The notes beneath the pieces were generated by a model. The model worked only from the letters and a program-made list of their open reading frames with translations. It was not told the DNA's origin and did not search any database. The translations under genes and the position numbers were made by a program. Source: Colocasia esculenta (lineage: Eukaryota; Streptophyta; Magnoliopsida; Alismatales; Araceae). Taken from it: a stretch of DNA of 64,000 nucleotides. The stretch is taken from contig CM024763.1 in NCBI GenBank assembly GCA_014218235.1, positions 84,616,244 to 84,680,243 of the forward strand, given 5' to 3'. Shown piece by piece: positions 61,665 through 64,000 of the stretch. The number at the start of each line of letters is the position of its first letter. Position 1 is the stretch's first letter.

Positions 61665-63401
61665 TGTCCCAAATGGAATGGCAAATCAAGAGTGGGTTGA
61701 ATTGATTTCCCAAAATAAAATTTTGAAACACATAGAACTAATATTGAACATAATGCACGATGAACAAAACCAATAAGATTCAAGTTTAACGCAGTAGGAA
61801 TGAAGCATTAAGCATACAATACAAGAATGGAGATGAATCAAACCACAATGCATAGAGAATTTTGAAGGTGTTCAGCTACACCCATGTCCAACTTACATCC
61901 GCCCCTCACGATTTATGAGGCTTAACACAAACACAACCTTGTTAAACATGTACAAGATAAAGACCCCTCACATGCACTTTTGATTTCTCTCAAGTACAAG
62001 CATAAACCTTCCATACACAGACACTCTTGTTTCCCTAATATAAGACTAACCCAATGTGAACTATGTCGACTCCACAAGATGTGATAGCATCAAACACACA
62101 CACATGAACTCTTTTAGCACATCAAACCTAAGACATAGTGTTTAGATCAACTACACATTGAGCATAAAAATGTGAAAATGGTGATAATAAAGACAAATCA
62201 TCAATCAATTTGATCTCGCCTTATCAAATTGCCCAAACTCCTGCTTCAATGTGTGCTTAGCAACACATCTTACTCATCATCTTCTTAGATCAACATTAGT
62301 TCTCTCTCACAGATGGGCTAGTATGACTTTGGTACCCTTCAACATCTTTCATTTGATTAGCTACAGAAGGTCTTATGTTGGTCGATGTAGAAATCTCATG
62401 AACAACATAGATCACAACATAGTCTCTCTGATTGTCTCACTGTAGCACTGAGTCACTCTCTCCTCAGACGAACAAAGCAGCACACTCTCCCTAGACAATC
62501 TCTAGTTTGCTCTTTTTTATCGCTCTTTACATGCTTAGGACGTAGAAAAAATCTCTTGTCTTTATGGAACCTCTTACCCATTTTCAAGGCACGTCTCACA
62601 AAATGACAAAGAAATCTCCATGTTAGCATCCAATGATAATGGTCTTACATGCAAACGACATGCTAAGAGGTCTAGAAGATTCTCGCCATAATCATTCTCG
62701 ATAGACCCAACCATAGAGTTAGTCGACTAGACTATTACTATACATAAGCATTTGCTAACAGAGAAGATATACATTGATCGATCAAAATCTTACCATAACT
62801 TGACCAAAAATATTGGGCTCTGGAATACTTCTAGGTCTTGATTCTAGTTGTATCTTGGAGTCGATTCTGGTCATGAGTTTGAAAGCACTTGAGAGTCGTT
62901 TCTGTGAAGCATTTGAGAGTAAATTCTAGCATGGAGTCAATTCTCTCTTGTCCTCGATTCCCACTGGACTCAATTTTATCTTGGACTTAATTCTTCTTGG
63001 ACTCATTTTTTGTCTCTTGGACTCAATTTGTTCTTGGACTCAATTTTCTCTTGGACTCAATTTTCTCTTGGACTCAATTCCCTCTTGGAGTCAATTCTCA
63101 CAGAGTCCTCTTGGAGTCGATTCTTGGAATTTTTGTGAGATTCTGATCCATCAGTTTGGTCAACCAACTCTTGAGATTGGTTGACCGATTCAACCCTATA
63201 TCATAAAAAAACTATGTTCTATAAGTCATTACCCAAAACATGTAAGACCTTCAAGATATATGAGAATAACGACAAAGTCCAATATTTTTTAAAAAATTAA
63301 TAATATATTTTATTATCATCAAATTCAAACATACATAAGTCCAACTTTTTATCATAGCAATCATGTGTTTCCTTATCATCAAAATCTCCTAGAGCCTAAC
63401 A
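61665..63401 (-). mobile_element. Antisense copia solo LTR (about 1.74 kb)
   Basis: Its reverse complement begins TGTTAGGCTCTAGGAGATTT and ends CATTTGGGACA, with TTCAACCCACTCTTGATTTG near the end as in the other two copia LTRs. No PBS or polypurine tract adjoins. Flanks GGTGA and CCTGA match at only 3 of 5 positions. U3 contains about a dozen GGAGTCGATTC/GGACTCAATT units (62840-63125). Confidence 0.65.
62840..63125 (-). repeat. Array of CTTGGACTCAATT / GGAGTCGATTC units
   Basis: At least twelve 12-20-bp units alternate, those at 63025-63080 nearly identical. The fullest form, GGAGTCGATTC, is an imperfect TCGA-centred palindrome. Many copies read CAATT, compatible with CG decay. Confidence 0.7.
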
Positions 63402-64000
63402 CCTGATTGCCAAGCAGGGCTCAAGAAGCACCATGAGCAGATGATTTGCTGACTTAAGGAGGGCCCTTATCTCAATGTTGATGCTAGGAAGATAGTCTAA
63501 GACAACAATGTATCTCCTAAGATAAGCAATCAACATTTGCTAGGGCAGGAAGCTAGCTCAGCATGTGCTCCACCTATTCACCCGACAGACCTTAGCTTGG
63601 AACGTCATTAGCCTAATAGAGCTTTAGCTCGGTGGAAATGGAGTGACTGTCACTATTGCCTGATATTCCGATCAGTGGATCCCATGTGGATGACTATTAT
63701 CCAAGAAGAGGTGGAGCCTTAAAAGAGGATAACGATGGTTGCCAGTGGTAGAAATCTTTTAATAGAGTTCAAAGCCTAGGCCCATAACTCTTCTTTAGAA
63801 CTAATGGTGACCCCACTAACCTAACCCATATCAATAAGCCTAAAACTTTTTTTTAGGCCTAATAGTGACCGCACTGACTTAGTCCATATCTTATCAAAAC
63901 ACCGCCCTTATTGAGTGACCCCATTGGACAAATTTTACATCAACCACTGTAGGTCACCCACCATCTCCATGATCACCACCCACATCCCTTGTATAGTCGC
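63402..64000. other. Unassigned sequence to the window end
   Basis: No reading frame, repeat array or LTR border is recognised. A TTTTTTTTAGGCCTAATAG-like duplicated phrase (about 63800 and 63850) suggests a small local duplication. Confidence 0.4.

Overview
This window is plant nuclear heterochromatin from a flowering plant. Every recognisable coding stretch belongs to a transposable element: chromovirus-type and Tat/Ogre-type Ty3/gypsy elements, SIRE/Maximus-like Ty1/copia elements, L1-type LINEs, and plant mobile domain (PMD) genes carried by an element. I see no host gene, rRNA gene or intact tRNA gene. Primer binding sites complementary to initiator tRNA-Met (TGGTATCAGAGC), 5-bp target duplications, spliceosomal GT..AG signals and PMD proteins all indicate an angiosperm. 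The sequence does not fix the species.

The window is a nest of insertions. Layer 1 is an old gypsy element: an LTR end at 1-141, PBS, decayed gag-pol to about 4605, and a same-family LTR at 16617-18228 plus 57301-57520. Layer 2a is a complete Tekay/Del-like chromovirus (5327-16425, 3.08-kb LTRs, duplication ATCCT). Layer 2b is a Tat/Ogre-like element (18229-57295, 1.4-kb LTRs, duplication GTATT) that splits the outer LTR. Inside the Tat element sit six further insertions: an 881-bp solo LTR (23322-24202, CTGAG), a 5'-truncated copia (about 26716-29299), a SIRE-like copia (29409-39347, GTCCT), a small CGGTT-rich element with a tRNA-like segment (about 39531-39871), a 5'-truncated L1 (40415-42484, 16-bp duplication) and a 4.47-kb gypsy LTR (48362-52834). 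With the insertions removed, about 18-19 kb of Tat element remains: gag, protease, G-patch-like domain, RT, archaeal-type RNase H, integrase, then two antisense, intron-containing PMD-type genes before the 3' LTR.

From 57521 to the end are older remnants: a CpG-palindrome-rich segment (57521-59230), a 96-bp palindromic tandem repeat (60085-60365), an L1 3' end, an antisense copia solo LTR (61665-63401) and unassigned DNA.

No element is fully intact. Stops, frameshifts, lost catalytic residues and deletions are present throughout, and most stops look like C-to-T decay of methylated sites. The best novelty candidates are regulatory or structural. First, five LTR families each carry a private array of CpG-centred palindromes at a similar distance upstream of the TATA box. 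Second, a hairpin with a fixed 8-nt loop and compensatory stem changes is shared by two diverged gypsy LTR families. Third, two short in-frame introns interrupt the chromovirus gag. Fourth, antisense PMD genes inside the Tat element keep their introns.
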